NCBI GenBank assembly: GCA_900766825.1
Contig: CAAFWU010000036.1
Span: 1 to 64,000, forward strand
DNA length: 64,000 nucleotides
Source of the DNA: Bacteroidales bacterium
GTDB lineage: Bacteria > Bacteroidota > Bacteroidia > Bacteroidales > Marinilabiliaceae
Reading direction: 5' to 3'
In this document: piece after piece, positions 53,805-63,119 of the stretch
Layout of the letters: each line of letters begins with the position of its first letter
How positions within the stretch are numbered: the first letter of the stretch is position 1
Position numbers and translations under genes: made by a program
The notes under the pieces: generated by a model
What the model saw: only the letters and a program-made list of their open reading frames with translations
What the model was told of the DNA's origin: nothing
Databases searched by the model: none

Positions 53805-55523
53805 CTAATTATTTGCGGTCATTTGACACACTGCATTGCAGACTTGCTGAGGCTCAACATCTATGCCATGTCGGTTGGGGTGGATGACCAGAGGCGATGC
53901 AATAAGGTAGCGCATGGCGGCTGGCGATAGGGTTAGGTGCGAGAGGATGATGTGCGCCGTGCGACCCGTGGGGTCGCTGTCTACAATGCAAAGACGTTTT
54001 GTTCTGCGGAGCGACTGTTCTATGAGCCCCTCGGAGTCCAGCGGTCGGAGCGACCCCAAATGAATGAGTTCGGCACGTATGCCACGGGCGGATAGGAGCC
54101 GTGTGGCGTCGTGACTGGGCAATGTTGAGGCGCCGAAGGAGACTATGGTAACGTCTTCGCCCTGAGTCATCTGATGTGCCATGCCCAGAGCCGTATGGTT
54201 CAGTGCCACAGGTTCTTCTGTCTGTTCGCGTTCGCGGGCGGACTCCAAAACCACGGCCATGCGTGCATTGGGTAGCAGGAGCCTATAGGCCGCACGTGCC
54301 TCCGATTGAGTGGCGGGGGTCAGTATGGGTGTGGAATCTGGCGTGGCGTTGGCAATGCGGGCTGCGTTTCGACTGGTGGTGCGTATTAGGAGGCGAGCCT
54401 CGGCATGACGCATGAGCAGCGAGGAGGCAATGGCATCGTCGTCGCTCTCCACCACTGGGTAGAGGCCCTCCTTGGCCACGCCTATGGCTTTGTTTATGGC
54501 GCTGGGTATGAGCGGCATGAGCATCATCTGCATGGGGCAGAGGTCCGATAGGGGCTCAATGTCCACCAGAGTTTTGCGCGGCGTATGGAGTGGGGTGTCG
54601 GCCACGAGGGATGTCAGATAGGCCCCACGGCGTTCGCGTTCCACGGTGCGTTGGCTCTCGGCCTCGAGGTCGGCAATCTGCTGGGGTGTGGCAATGCGTT
54701 TGTCGGTGAGCCAGAGTTTGAACTTGTCGATGTCGGCATCGGAACCTGAGACAAAGGTTAGGGTTGTGGCTCCAGCTCGGGTGCGATTCATCTGGGTTAT
54801 CATGACGCGGCAGGTGGCCTCGTAGTCGTCGCCTTTTACTGACTCCATGTAGAGGGTTTTGCGTTGCCCCACGGCCTGAGCGAAGCCAGTGAGCTGTCGC
54901 ATAAGGTTGCCGTTGGTTGTGGCTCCGCTATTGTTCCAGAGCACCACGGCAATGGGCAGCGAGCGGGAAGCGGCAAAACTTATGGCCTCGAGAAATTCGC
55001 CATCGGCCGAGAAGGTGCTGCCAATGGTGCAGACCACCACACGTTGCCCACGATGCTGGGGGCTGGCTGTGGGTGTTGGGGATTGGGGGCCCTCAGCCTC
55101 GTCATCGTCAGTTTGGGCATTGCTCACTTGGGCCAGCGCCAGACCTACGGCCACCTGAATTTCGCTGGCTTGGGACATGACGTCGGGTGTGCCCTCGGCC
55201 TTTGACTCGGAGGCAAAGAGCGACTCGAAGAATCCGCGAATGGTCATCTGCCCCTGAGCCAAATTGCTGGCAATGTCCAGCCCAGCACTGAGGTAGGTGT
55301 CGGTGGGCTCCACGAAACGAGACAATGCCACTTGGGCCACGTCGCATCGGGCGCTCACATTGCCACAGTCGGCATCGAGCAGGGCTGTGCGGAGCATCTG
55401 GCGGGCAGAGTAGGCTGTGCGATAGTCCTCCATAACCTGCTGCTTGAACTGCTTGAGGCTTAGGTCGGCTTGCTGCCTTTGACGCACCGACTCGGCACTC
55501 GGTTGGGTGGTATCTGTTGGCAT
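53805..55523 (-). CDS. Degenerate ThDP-dependent E1-like protein (alpha/beta fused)
   Basis: Resembles 2-oxoacid dehydrogenase E1 alpha-beta fusions found in Bacteroidetes, but is shorter (572 residues) and has lost key residues. The ThDP-motif region reads IGSTFSADGEFLEAISFAAS followed by VVLWNNSG: the GDG that binds magnesium-diphosphate is changed to GST although the NN end is kept. In the beta half, the usual HSQ segment with its catalytic His and the EDVG Glu are missing, while LTPATQSEARAAYRLLLPNARMA and VTIVSFGASTLPS...IRAELIHLGSLRPLD are recognisable. It probably lacks E1 activity and may have a structural or regulatory role. It lies between recO and udk in one operon. Confidence 0.7.
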   Translation of the reverse strand: MPTDTTQPSAESVRQRQQADLSLKQFKQQVMEDYRTAYSARQMLRTALLDADCGNVSARCDVAQVALSRFVEPTDTYLSAGLDIASNLAQGQMTIRGFFESLFASESKAEGTPDVMSQASEIQVAVGLALAQVSNAQTDDDEAEGPQSPTPTASPQHRGQRVVVCTIGSTFSADGEFLEAISFAASRSLPIAVVLWNNSGATTNGNLMRQLTGFAQAVGQRKTLYMESVKGDDYEATCRVMITQMNRTRAGATTLTFVSGSDADIDKFKLWLTDKRIATPQQIADLEAESQRTVERERRGAYLTSLVADTPLHTPRKTLVDIEPLSDLCPMQMMLMPLIPSAINKAIGVAKEGLYPVVESDDDAIASSLLMRHAEARLLIRTTSRNAARIANATPDSTPILTPATQSEARAAYRLLLPNARMAVVLESAREREQTEEPVALNHTALGMAHQMTQGEDVTIVSFGASTLPSHDATRLLSARGIRAELIHLGSLRPLDSEGLIEQSLRRTKRLCIVDSDPTGRTAHIILSHLTLSPAAMRYLIASPLVIHPNRHGIDVEPQQVCNAVCQMTANN

Positions 55524-55562
55524 TGAATGGGATTGAAGGGGATAAACAAAAGATGCTGAGCG

Positions 55563-56291
55563 TCAGCTCAGTTGGGCCAAGATTAGGTGGGACTGAAGTG
55601 AGCCGAAGCCAGGGGTATGCAAGCGGAAGTAGGTGGACATGGCATCGATGGCTTGGCACTTTTCTTGACGTGATAGACCCATTTGGCTTAGGTTATGTTC
55701 GTCGGCCGACTCTATGATGTGCCACACTTGGGCGGCACGGTCGGTGAGAACGTAGGGGTGTGTTGGCAAGTGAGCCACCCATTGGCCCGCCTCCATGTCG
55801 AATATGTTGCAGCCTTCGGTCTTAAGTTCGTGACCAAAGCCCAGATATTGCGACAGCTGCATCATAAAAAGCAAATGGAAGGAAGGGAGCCCAGGCATGC
55901 CCTCGTCCAGCCTTAGGACAGAGTGCCACACAAAGTCGAAGAGTTCGGGATCGGGCACATCGGCTGGCACTGCATGGGTTATGAGTTCGGCAATGAAGAG
56001 GGCCTCGGCACGCCGGACAGGATCGAAGGGTATGGCGCAGCAAGGGTGTGCAAACTGGAGCCCACTCATGCGGGGCATGCCCCCTTTGCGGCTGCGGCCT
56101 GCCACAAACTCAACGAGCGAGAGGGGCATGGTAACGGCGGCTGGTGTTGACCTACGCGTACCATGACCTGCGCCAACCATAAAGGCTCGGCGGCCATCGG
56201 CGGTGAGAATGTTCACAACCAAATTGCTGTCGCCATATCGCACGGTGCTCAGCACCACGCCACGTATTTTGTCGTTGTCGGTATTGGGCAT
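55563..56291 (-). CDS. recO: DNA repair protein RecO
   Basis: Helps load RecA at single-strand gaps in the RecFOR pathway. The 242-residue product starts at the ATG at 56291 (MPNTDNDKIRGVVLSTVRYG, then SNLVVNILTADGRRAFMVGAG, the OB fold); a start at 56312 adds seven unneeded residues. The central helical domain has AEALFIAELITHAV and the C-terminal part LRLDEGMPGLPSFHLLFM. No zinc cysteines are apparent, as in many Bacteroidetes members. First gene of the recO/E1-like/udk run. Confidence 0.9.
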   Translation of the reverse strand: MPNTDNDKIRGVVLSTVRYGDSNLVVNILTADGRRAFMVGAGHGTRRSTPAAVTMPLSLVEFVAGRSRKGGMPRMSGLQFAHPCCAIPFDPVRRAEALFIAELITHAVPADVPDPELFDFVWHSVLRLDEGMPGLPSFHLLFMMQLSQYLGFGHELKTEGCNIFDMEAGQWVAHLPTHPYVLTDRAAQVWHIIESADEHNLSQMGLSRQEKCQAIDAMSTYFRLHTPGFGSLQSHLILAQLS

Positions 56292-56489
56292 AGTTAGGTA
56301 AGGGGGACGCATTCCGTTATCATAGAAGCTCTGGTGCTTGATATTTTGCCGAGTAAGGCTAAGGGCATACGTCTTTTTAACCCTATGCGAATATAGGCAA
56401 AAAAAGAGGAAAAGGGGGATAATTTGGGTTAAGTCTAAAAAAGTTTAATTAACTTACACAGACCTATACCAATCAAACAAATGTGAGTC

Positions 56490-58211
56490 ATGGGAAAATA
56501 CGTCAATCCTTCGGTCACGCCCAAAATCGATAGCTATTTCTATATCGATATGTCGCGCAACATCCGCTATGCAAAAAATGAGTTTGGCACCAAATTCTCG
56601 TTTCTATGCATATGCACACCTCGTCTGTTTGGCAAGACCCTGCTGGCCGATTTAGTGGCAGCCTACTTCAGCAAGGGGTCCGATAGTCGCAGTTTTTTCT
56701 CTTCCCAAGAGTGCAGTAAAGATGAGGATTGGGACCGTTACCTCAACAAAGTAGACGTGATAAAATTCGACTTGGATGCAGAGTATAAGGCAGCACAAGA
56801 TAAGGCACAACTCTTTAACAATCTGCAAAGTAAGATTGTGCAGGAGCTTTGCAATGAGTATCCCTCGATTGGCTTAAGAAAGAACTCTTTGTTGACCACG
56901 GCCATAGAGCGTGTCTATACACAAACGGGACAGAGGTTTGTGTTTATAATTGACAACTACGACATCTTCTGGCGCAAAATGGAGGGTGAGCCAGAGTTAG
57001 AGAATTTGCAGAGAACCCAAATAGGGCTGATGAACAAATGGTTCAGCAAAAAGTTTAAGGAGGGACCTATTGGCTTGGCCTACATAACAGGCATTTTGCC
57101 CTTGCCCCGAAAGGTGAGGCTCAGCATAGTAAAGAATTTTGACGAGTGCACCACACATAACGAGCAGCTGACCAACATACTGGGCTTTTCGGCTTACGAA
57201 CTCTCCGACTATTTAAATGACGAGGAGAAGTGCTGCGACTTGGAGAAAATGTACTGCGGTTTCTACTACACTGGCGAGGACCGCTATCGTTTTGGAGGCA
57301 AAGCCGTTAACCCCTATTCTATTAATCAGGCCATGAAGTACGGCAAGTTGGAGAACTACTGGATTCAGCAGACACCCGAGAATGAGTTGCCATCGTTGCT
57401 AAACCCCGACATCCCAAATTTGGAAGAGGCACTGCTGGAGTTGCTCGAGGGAGCCGAATTGGAGGGCTACGTTTGGGAGTTCAAGAACCGATTTGAGCGT
57501 TTCAGCAATTTAGACGACCAATTTGCCTACCTTGTGCACTACGGCTACTTGGTTCACAACCCCAAATGGATCTACTGCAACATTCCGCACGGCATGGAGA
57601 TGTACCGCGTGTGGTTCAACAGCCTGGAGAGGTCCAACATATTCCCCCACTTGGCGCAGATAATCAGGGCGAGCCGCGAACTGATAGACGCAGCCGACAG
57701 GTGCGATGCCGAGGGCGTTGCCGCAGCCTATGCCAAGAGCCGAAGCTTGTCGCCAGACAAAAAAAAGGGTGCACTTTGGCGAGCTTGCTTCACATCGCAA
57801 TGTGACTACACCGACGAACCTTTGGGCTGCGGTCAACTCAATATGTTTGCCCTTTTCCCCCTCGAGACACAGAAAAATGTGCTGATTATCTGCCTAACCG
57901 ACAAAGACAAGGTGGAGGAGAGCATGAAGTATTTCGCTCATAGAGCAGAACGTGTTGACTACAACGACGAGCGAACTCGTTACTTCAACTATAACTTTGT
58001 TTGCATCTACCGCGACTCCGAGTCCGAAACAAAGGAGAGCCCCGAGACCTACAAATGCAAAATAGAGACAAAACAGATTGAGCCCGACCACCACGAGAAG
58101 CTAATGGTGATAAAGGCTAAGGAGATGGAGGAGATGGAAAAGAAGAGAGCCAAAGAGGAGAAAGAGAGACAGGAGATGGCCAAAAACAGAAAGATACGGC
58201 TACTTTTCTGA
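56490..58211 (+). CDS. AAA-ATPase-like / PD-(D/E)XK family protein that has lost key residues
   Basis: Paralogue of the gene at 29000-30658 with the same architecture (573 residues), but altered active sites. Walker A is CTPRLFGKT (Lys49 kept, the RRFGK Arg pair broken), Walker B is FIIDNYDIF with Asn156 where the intact copy has Glu159. In the nuclease core, GYAD becomes GQLN (Asn451) and ELK becomes CLT (Cys468, Thr470). Both ATP hydrolysis and DNA cleavage are therefore doubtful. A charged Lys/Glu coiled-coil tail (about 535-573; EMEEMEKKRAKEEKERQE) is absent from the first copy. The frame is intact, so it may be a pseudo-enzyme. Confidence 0.85.
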   Translation: MGKYVNPSVTPKIDSYFYIDMSRNIRYAKNEFGTKFSFLCICTPRLFGKTLLADLVAAYFSKGSDSRSFFSSQECSKDEDWDRYLNKVDVIKFDLDAEYKAAQDKAQLFNNLQSKIVQELCNEYPSIGLRKNSLLTTAIERVYTQTGQRFVFIIDNYDIFWRKMEGEPELENLQRTQIGLMNKWFSKKFKEGPIGLAYITGILPLPRKVRLSIVKNFDECTTHNEQLTNILGFSAYELSDYLNDEEKCCDLEKMYCGFYYTGEDRYRFGGKAVNPYSINQAMKYGKLENYWIQQTPENELPSLLNPDIPNLEEALLELLEGAELEGYVWEFKNRFERFSNLDDQFAYLVHYGYLVHNPKWIYCNIPHGMEMYRVWFNSLERSNIFPHLAQIIRASRELIDAADRCDAEGVAAAYAKSRSLSPDKKKGALWRACFTSQCDYTDEPLGCGQLNMFALFPLETQKNVLIICLTDKDKVEESMKYFAHRAERVDYNDERTRYFNYNFVCIYRDSESETKESPETYKCKIETKQIEPDHHEKLMVIKAKEMEEMEKKRAKEEKERQEMAKNRKIRLLF

Positions 58212-58256
58212 TCTTTCCAAACAATTTTCATCACCCCAAAAGTAGCCCCCGCAAAA

Positions 58257-58323
58257 AACACCCAACCCCACGCTCCGTTCCTAAGAAATTAACTTGGGAA
58301 ACCGAGCCGTGGGGTTGGGTTTG
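58257..58323. terminator. Bidirectional terminator between the AAA-like gene and argD
   Basis: CCCAACCCCACG (58261-58272) pairs with CGTGGGGTTGGG (58308-58319). Plus-strand reading continues TTTGTATTAAC; minus-strand reading continues TGTTTTTTGC. Confidence 0.9.
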
Positions 58324-58357
58324 TATTAACTAAGCGGGGTCTATTGCTTACCAACTT

Positions 58358-59482
58358 TTAGCCGAGCACCTCAGTCAAAGCCTTGAGGAACTCATCGGCC
58401 TGAGCCTTGGTGAGGCAGAGAGGAGGCAGGACACGAACCATGTTTTGACCCGACACGCCAGTGAAGATATGCTTCTCGAAGAGCAGTTTCTGACGGATGG
58501 GGGAAACGGGCTCGTTGAACTCGATGCCTATCATGAGACCACGTCCGCGAACTGCCTTGATGCGAGGGCTCTTGGGCATGTTGTCCATTATGTACTGACC
58601 CACCTCTGCGGAGTTCTTTTCCAACCCTTCGGCTTTGTAGACATCGGCCACCGCAATGGCTGCCGCCATGCCCAGATAGTTGCCACCAAAGGTGGTGCCG
58701 AGCATACCCTTTACGGCCTCGAACTCGGGCGATATGAGCACAGCGCCCACGGGAAAACCGTTGGCAATGCCTTTGGCCATGGAGATAAGGTCGGGCTTGA
58801 TGCCAGCATATTGGTGGGCAAAGAACTTACCGCTGCGACCATAGCCACTCTGGATCTCGTCTACAATGAGCACAGTGCCATGGGCATGGCAGAGATCCAA
58901 GAGATCGCGCATAAACTGTTCGTCGGGGATGTTGATGCCACCGCAGCCCTGGATGCCTTCGATGATGACGGCGGCCACATCGTTGCCCACAAGATGTTGC
59001 TTAACACTCTCCAAATTATTCAACTCGGCCCAGAGAACCTCGTGCTGACGGTTGAAGGGGGAGTTGATGTTTGGGTTGTCGGTAACGGCCACGGCACCAC
59101 TGGTGCGACCATGGAAACTCTTGCGGAAGGAGACCACTTTGCTGCGACCAGTGTGGAAGGATGCCAACTTGAGGCAGTTCTCGTTGGCCTCGGCACCACT
59201 GTTGCAGAGGAAGAAATGATAGTCCGTAAGACCGCTGAGCTCACCAATCTTCTGAGCCAACTCGGCCTGCAGGGGGTTGATGACGCTGTTGGAGTAGAAG
59301 GCTATCTTATTGAGTTGCTTGGTGATGCTCTCAACGTAGTGGGGGTGACTGTGACCAATGGAAATCACGGCATGACCGCCATAGAGGTCGAGGTACTCCA
59401 CGCCCTTGTCGTCCCACACCTTGCAACCCTGAGCATGGTCGGGCACAACGTTGAAGAGGCTGTATACGTCGAATAGATTCAT
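58358..59482 (-). CDS. argD: Acetylornithine (or succinylornithine) aminotransferase
   Basis: PLP-dependent transaminase making N-acyl-glutamate semialdehyde to N-acylornithine. The 374-residue product has FLCNSGAEANENCLKLA, FHGRTSGAVAVTDNP, IVDEIQSGYGRSGKFFAHQ and ISMAKGIANGFPVGAVL with the PLP Lys, then MLGTTFGGNYLGMAAA. Last gene of the arg run, 24 bases after argC. Bacteroides relatives use N-succinyl intermediates, so the acyl group is uncertain. Confidence 0.94.
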   Translation of the reverse strand: MNLFDVYSLFNVVPDHAQGCKVWDDKGVEYLDLYGGHAVISIGHSHPHYVESITKQLNKIAFYSNSVINPLQAELAQKIGELSGLTDYHFFLCNSGAEANENCLKLASFHTGRSKVVSFRKSFHGRTSGAVAVTDNPNINSPFNRQHEVLWAELNNLESVKQHLVGNDVAAVIIEGIQGCGGINIPDEQFMRDLLDLCHAHGTVLIVDEIQSGYGRSGKFFAHQYAGIKPDLISMAKGIANGFPVGAVLISPEFEAVKGMLGTTFGGNYLGMAAAIAVADVYKAEGLEKNSAEVGQYIMDNMPKSPRIKAVRGRGLMIGIEFNEPVSPIRQKLLFEKHIFTGVSGQNMVRVLPPLCLTKAQADEFLKALTEVLG

Positions 59483-59506
59483 TGTCTCGTAAGATCGTTT
59501 TTGTGA

Positions 59507-60472
59507 TTAGAAACCAGTAGGTTTAAGGTTCAAACCTGTGTTCTCTGGCAAACCAAAGAGGAGGTTCATGTTCTCAACGGCCTGACCTGCAGCACCCTTA
59601 ACCAAGTTGTCGATAAAGGAGACCACGTGGAGTTTGGTTCCGTATTTCTTGACGTAGAGAACACACTTGTTGGTGTTCACCACCATCTTGAGGTCGGGGT
59701 TTTGGTCCACAACGTGCACAAAGGGCTCGTCGCGATAGTAGCTCTTGTAAATCTCCTGAGCATCAGCCTCATCGAATTCGCAATCGAAATAGACAGAAGC
59801 CATGATGCCTCGGGTGTGGCAGCCGCGAACGGGCACAAAGTTGAGATTGCCCTTGTAGTGAGGAGCCAGTCGGCTGAGGGTCTCATTAACCTCGCCCAGA
59901 TGTTGGTGGGTGAAGGCTTTGTAGCACGAGAGGTTGCTATCGCGCCAGCTGAAGTGTGTTGTCTCCGATGGTTTCTGTCCCGCACCCGTTGAGCCCGTGA
60001 TACCAGTAACGTGCACCTCGCCCAGTTTGTCGAGTTTGGCCATGGGAAGCAGAGCCAGCTGGATGCTTGTGGCAAAGCAGCCAGGGTTGGCAATGCGGTC
60101 GGCAGCCTTAATCTCTCGTCGGAAGGCCTCGGGCAGACCGTAGACAAACCCGTCGGCGTTGTCTTGCAAACGGAAGTCGTTCGAGAGGTCGATAATCTTG
60201 CCGTTGAAGTCCTTGGGCAATTTGTCCACATAGCCGCGGCTCTTGCCGTGACCCATGCAGAGGAAGATGACGTCGGCCGTGTTGACGGGGGCATCGGCGG
60301 TGAAAGTCAGTGTGGTCTCGCCAACCAAGTCGTGGTGGGCACTCCACACAGGCTCGCCAGCGTGGCTCTCGCTTTGGGCGAACAGAATGTTGGCCCAGGG
60401 GTGGTTTATGAGAATGCGCATCAACTCACCACCTGTGTAGCCAGCGGCGCCTATTATTCCTACTTGAATCAT
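59507..60472 (-). CDS. argC: N-acetyl-gamma-glutamyl-phosphate reductase
   Basis: Reduces N-acyl-glutamyl phosphate with NADPH. The 321-residue product opens with VGIIGAAGYTGGELMRIL and has the catalytic Cys in RIANPGCFATSIQLAL, plus ITGSTGAGQKPSETTHFSW and the late NLVKGAAGQAVENMNLL. Length is typical of the Bacteroidetes form. It lies 81 bases after argG and 24 before argD. Confidence 0.96.
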   Translation of the reverse strand: MIQVGIIGAAGYTGGELMRILINHPWANILFAQSESHAGEPVWSAHHDLVGETTLTFTADAPVNTADVIFLCMGHGKSRGYVDKLPKDFNGKIIDLSNDFRLQDNADGFVYGLPEAFRREIKAADRIANPGCFATSIQLALLPMAKLDKLGEVHVTGITGSTGAGQKPSETTHFSWRDSNLSCYKAFTHQHLGEVNETLSRLAPHYKGNLNFVPVRGCHTRGIMASVYFDCEFDEADAQEIYKSYYRDEPFVHVVDQNPDLKMVVNTNKCVLYVKKYGTKLHVVSFIDNLVKGAAGQAVENMNLLFGLPENTGLNLKPTGF

Positions 60473-60553
60473 AATCTTTTAAAAACCTGCAATTTGCGCT
60501 CCTGTTCTTTTGTCTGTCATTTTGGGGTAGGGAGGATTTCCCAACCGTAGGCA

Positions 60554-61777
60554 TTAAAGTTCCTTTTCCAACTGTTCGCCTTCGTCCCTATGGTTGGCAT
60601 AGTAGGCACGCAGTGGTGTGGAGAGCACTTTGATGAAGCCCTTGGCGTCGTCGCTGGTCCAACCCTTTTGCATCTCACCGTATTCACCAAACTTATTCTT
60701 AACCAAGTCGTTGGGCGACTCAACGCCAACGGTAGCAAAGGTGCGAGGCATGAGCTTCATTATGGCGGTGCCAGTCACGTTGCGCTGGCTCTCGTCCAGC
60801 ATGGCCTCGATGTCGCGCATCACGGGCTCAAGATATTGGCTCTCGTGGAGGAACATACCGTACCAGTTGGAAACCTGATCTTTCCAGTACTGCTGCCACT
60901 TGGAGAGGGTGTACTTCTCCAAGAAACGGTGGGCTGCAATGATGAGCATGGGAGCGGCAGCCTCGAAGCCTACGCGACCCTTGATGCCAATGATGGTGTC
61001 GCCCACATGCATGTCGCGACCGATGCCATAGGGGGCAGCAATGGCCTCAATCTTCTGTATGGCCTTGATTTTGTCGGTAAACTTCTCGCCGTTGACGCCC
61101 ACAATCTCGCCCTTCTCGAACTCGATGCGGATCTCCTCTTCACCATCTTTCTCCACCTGCTTCAGGTAGGCTGTTTCGGGCAGACCCTGTGCGCTGTCCA
61201 AGATTTCGCCACCACAGATGCTGGTGCCCCAGATGCCCACGTTGTACGAGTACTTGAGTTTGGTAAAGTCAGCCTTAAAGCCATGCTGATTGAGGTAGTC
61301 GACCTCGAACTGGCGGGTGAGGGTCATGTCTCGGGTGAGGGTGATGATCTCCATCTCGGGGGCCATGACCATAAAGGTCATATCGAAACGAACCTGATCG
61401 TTGCCAGCGCCCGTTGAACCATGGGCAATGGCCTGAGCACCAATTTGCTTGGCATAGCGAGCAATGGCCATGCCCTGAAATATGCGCTCGGAGGAGACGC
61501 TGATGGGGTAGCAGTTGTTGCGGAGCACGTTGCCAAAGATCATGTAGCGGATGCTCTTGTCGTAGTACTCATGGGTCACGTCGAGAGTCACGTACTCCTT
61601 GGCACCCAGTTTGTAGGCGTTCTCCTCGTTGGCCTTGAGTTGCTCGGGGCTGAAACCGCCTGTGTTGGCGCAAGCAGCGTAAACCTCATAGCCCTTCTCT
61701 TTGGCCAAATACATTACGGTGAATGATGTGTCCAGGCCTCCGCTGAAGGCCACAACTACTTTTTTCTTAGCATCCAT
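60554..61777 (-). CDS. argG: Argininosuccinate synthase
   Basis: Joins citrulline and aspartate using ATP. The 407-residue product starts at the ATG at 61777 (MDAKKKVVVAFSGGLDTSFT); the in-frame TTG at 61783 is rejected. The PP-loop SGGLDTS, AIAHGSTGAGNDQVRFD, WGTSICGGEILD and GIGRDMHVGDTIIGIKGRVG are family signatures. It lies 80 bases after the GNAT gene. Confidence 0.96.
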   Translation of the reverse strand: MDAKKKVVVAFSGGLDTSFTVMYLAKEKGYEVYAACANTGGFSPEQLKANEENAYKLGAKEYVTLDVTHEYYDKSIRYMIFGNVLRNNCYPISVSSERIFQGMAIARYAKQIGAQAIAHGSTGAGNDQVRFDMTFMVMAPEMEIITLTRDMTLTRQFEVDYLNQHGFKADFTKLKYSYNVGIWGTSICGGEILDSAQGLPETAYLKQVEKDGEEEIRIEFEKGEIVGVNGEKFTDKIKAIQKIEAIAAPYGIGRDMHVGDTIIGIKGRVGFEAAAPMLIIAAHRFLEKYTLSKWQQYWKDQVSNWYGMFLHESQYLEPVMRDIEAMLDESQRNVTGTAIMKLMPRTFATVGVESPNDLVKNKFGEYGEMQKGWTSDDAKGFIKVLSTPLRAYYANHRDEGEQLEKEL

Positions 61778-61856
61778 GCTCAATATAGTGTCTTTACTTG
61801 TTTCTTGTTGAGTTATCTGTCTTGTGCAAATATATCAAAAAAAGGGCGATAGGCAC

Positions 61857-62519
61857 CTAAGCCTCGTTGTCCTCTTTTGGGAAACCGTTGGGGAAGGCTT
61901 CGCGAATGCGATCTTCGATGCCTGGGTCGGTCGATAGTTCTTCGTCGGCATCGCGCACACTGCGAGGGCGGTCGGGGTCATAGAGCATGCCCGTGCAGAC
62001 GCAGTAGCGACGTCCCGTGCGAACCAAGATGTCGTGGTTGATGCACCCCTCGCATCCATGCCAGAATGTCTCGTCGTCGGTAAGCTGAGCAAAGGTGACG
62101 GGCACATAGCCATGGTCAGTGTTGAGTTTCATGACGGCGGCACCCGAAGTGAGGCTGAAGATTTTGGCTTGTGGCCAACGCATGCGGGCGAGGCTGAAGG
62201 TCATGTGTTTTATTCGACGAGAGAGACCACAGCCGCGATACTCATCGCGAACGATAAGACCCGAGGTGGTCACGTAGTGTTTGCCGCCCCATGTTTCTAT
62301 ATAGCTGAATCCAGCAAAGGTCTCTCCATCGAGGGCAATAACTGCTTTGCCTTCACGCATTTTCTGTTTCACGTAGCCAGGGTTACGCTTGGCAATGCCT
62401 GTGCCACGCACTTTGGCGGCGGCTGCTATGGTCTGCAGAATTTCGTCGACATATTTTAGGTGCTCTTCGGTGGCAACCACCACACGTATGTTGTCTTTTT
62501 TGTCTTCGGTTTTGCCCAT
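61857..62519 (-). CDS. GNAT N-acyltransferase-like protein in the arg cluster
   Basis: 220 residues with a GNAT fold: GKAVIALDGETFAGFSYIE, TSGLIVRDEYRGCGLSRRIK (the acyl-CoA-binding RxxGxG/A segment) and IFSLTSGAAVMKLNTDHGYV. A later part has Cys pairs (HGCEGCINHD and YCVCTGMLYD) that may bind metal. It sits between argR and argG, and because no argA/argJ is visible it is a reasonable candidate for N-acylglutamate synthase. The acyl donor (acetyl or succinyl) cannot be read. Confidence 0.72.
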   Translation of the reverse strand: MGKTEDKKDNIRVVVATEEHLKYVDEILQTIAAAAKVRGTGIAKRNPGYVKQKMREGKAVIALDGETFAGFSYIETWGGKHYVTTSGLIVRDEYRGCGLSRRIKHMTFSLARMRWPQAKIFSLTSGAAVMKLNTDHGYVPVTFAQLTDDETFWHGCEGCINHDILVRTGRRYCVCTGMLYDPDRPRSVRDADEELSTDPGIEDRIREAFPNGFPKEDNEA

Positions 62520-62636
62520 TTTGGTTATATAATTTTCACACAGTTCTTTTGTGTTCTAATCTTCTGTATATGAGAGGGATTTGTAAGACGATGCGCTAAA
62601 CAAGCCAAGGATTGGCAAAGTGGCATTTGCAACCAT

Positions 62637-63119
62637 CTATTGGATAGCTACCGAAACCTCTTTGTCCACAGCGTCTGGCATCATATAGGCCAGTTGCTGC
62701 ATTACGGCCGAGTGGCTATGTCCTTGGCGAAGTGCCAAAAGCACAGTGTCGTCGCCAGCCACAGTGCCCATCACGCAAGGCAGTCGGGCGTCGTCGATGG
62801 CGGCAGCCATAACACTGGCGTAGCCTGGCAGGGTGCGCAGCACACAAATCTGTCCCGAGACCTCGATGCTAACCAAGCCCGAGGGCGAGGTTTTGGGTCG
62901 CTGGCTCTCGGCTCGGTGTCGTGTGTAGCGATAGCCACCTTGACCGTCGGGCACCTTGGCAATCTTGAGTTCGTTGATGTCGCGCGAGAGTGTGGCTTGC
63001 GTCACCTCAAAGCCCTCGGCGCGCAGCAACTGCTGCAATTGTTCCTGACCTCCAATGGCTTGGCGGCTCACCAATGCGTCTATTGCTTCCAACCTCCGTG
63101 CTTTCGTATTGCTTCTCAT
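62637..63119 (-). CDS. argR: Arginine repressor ArgR
   Basis: Hexameric arginine-binding regulator of arginine genes. The 160-residue product has a winged-helix N-terminal domain (LLRAEGFEVTQATLSRDINELK) and a C-terminal domain with IDDARLPCVMGTVAGDDTVLLALRQG, the arginine-binding and trimer region. First gene of argR, GNAT, argG, argC, argD on the minus strand. Two ARG boxes lie at its start (63120-63137 and 63141-63158), so it likely represses itself and the cluster. Confidence 0.95.
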   Translation of the reverse strand: MRSNTKARRLEAIDALVSRQAIGGQEQLQQLLRAEGFEVTQATLSRDINELKIAKVPDGQGGYRYTRHRAESQRPKTSPSGLVSIEVSGQICVLRTLPGYASVMAAAIDDARLPCVMGTVAGDDTVLLALRQGHSHSAVMQQLAYMMPDAVDKEVSVAIQ

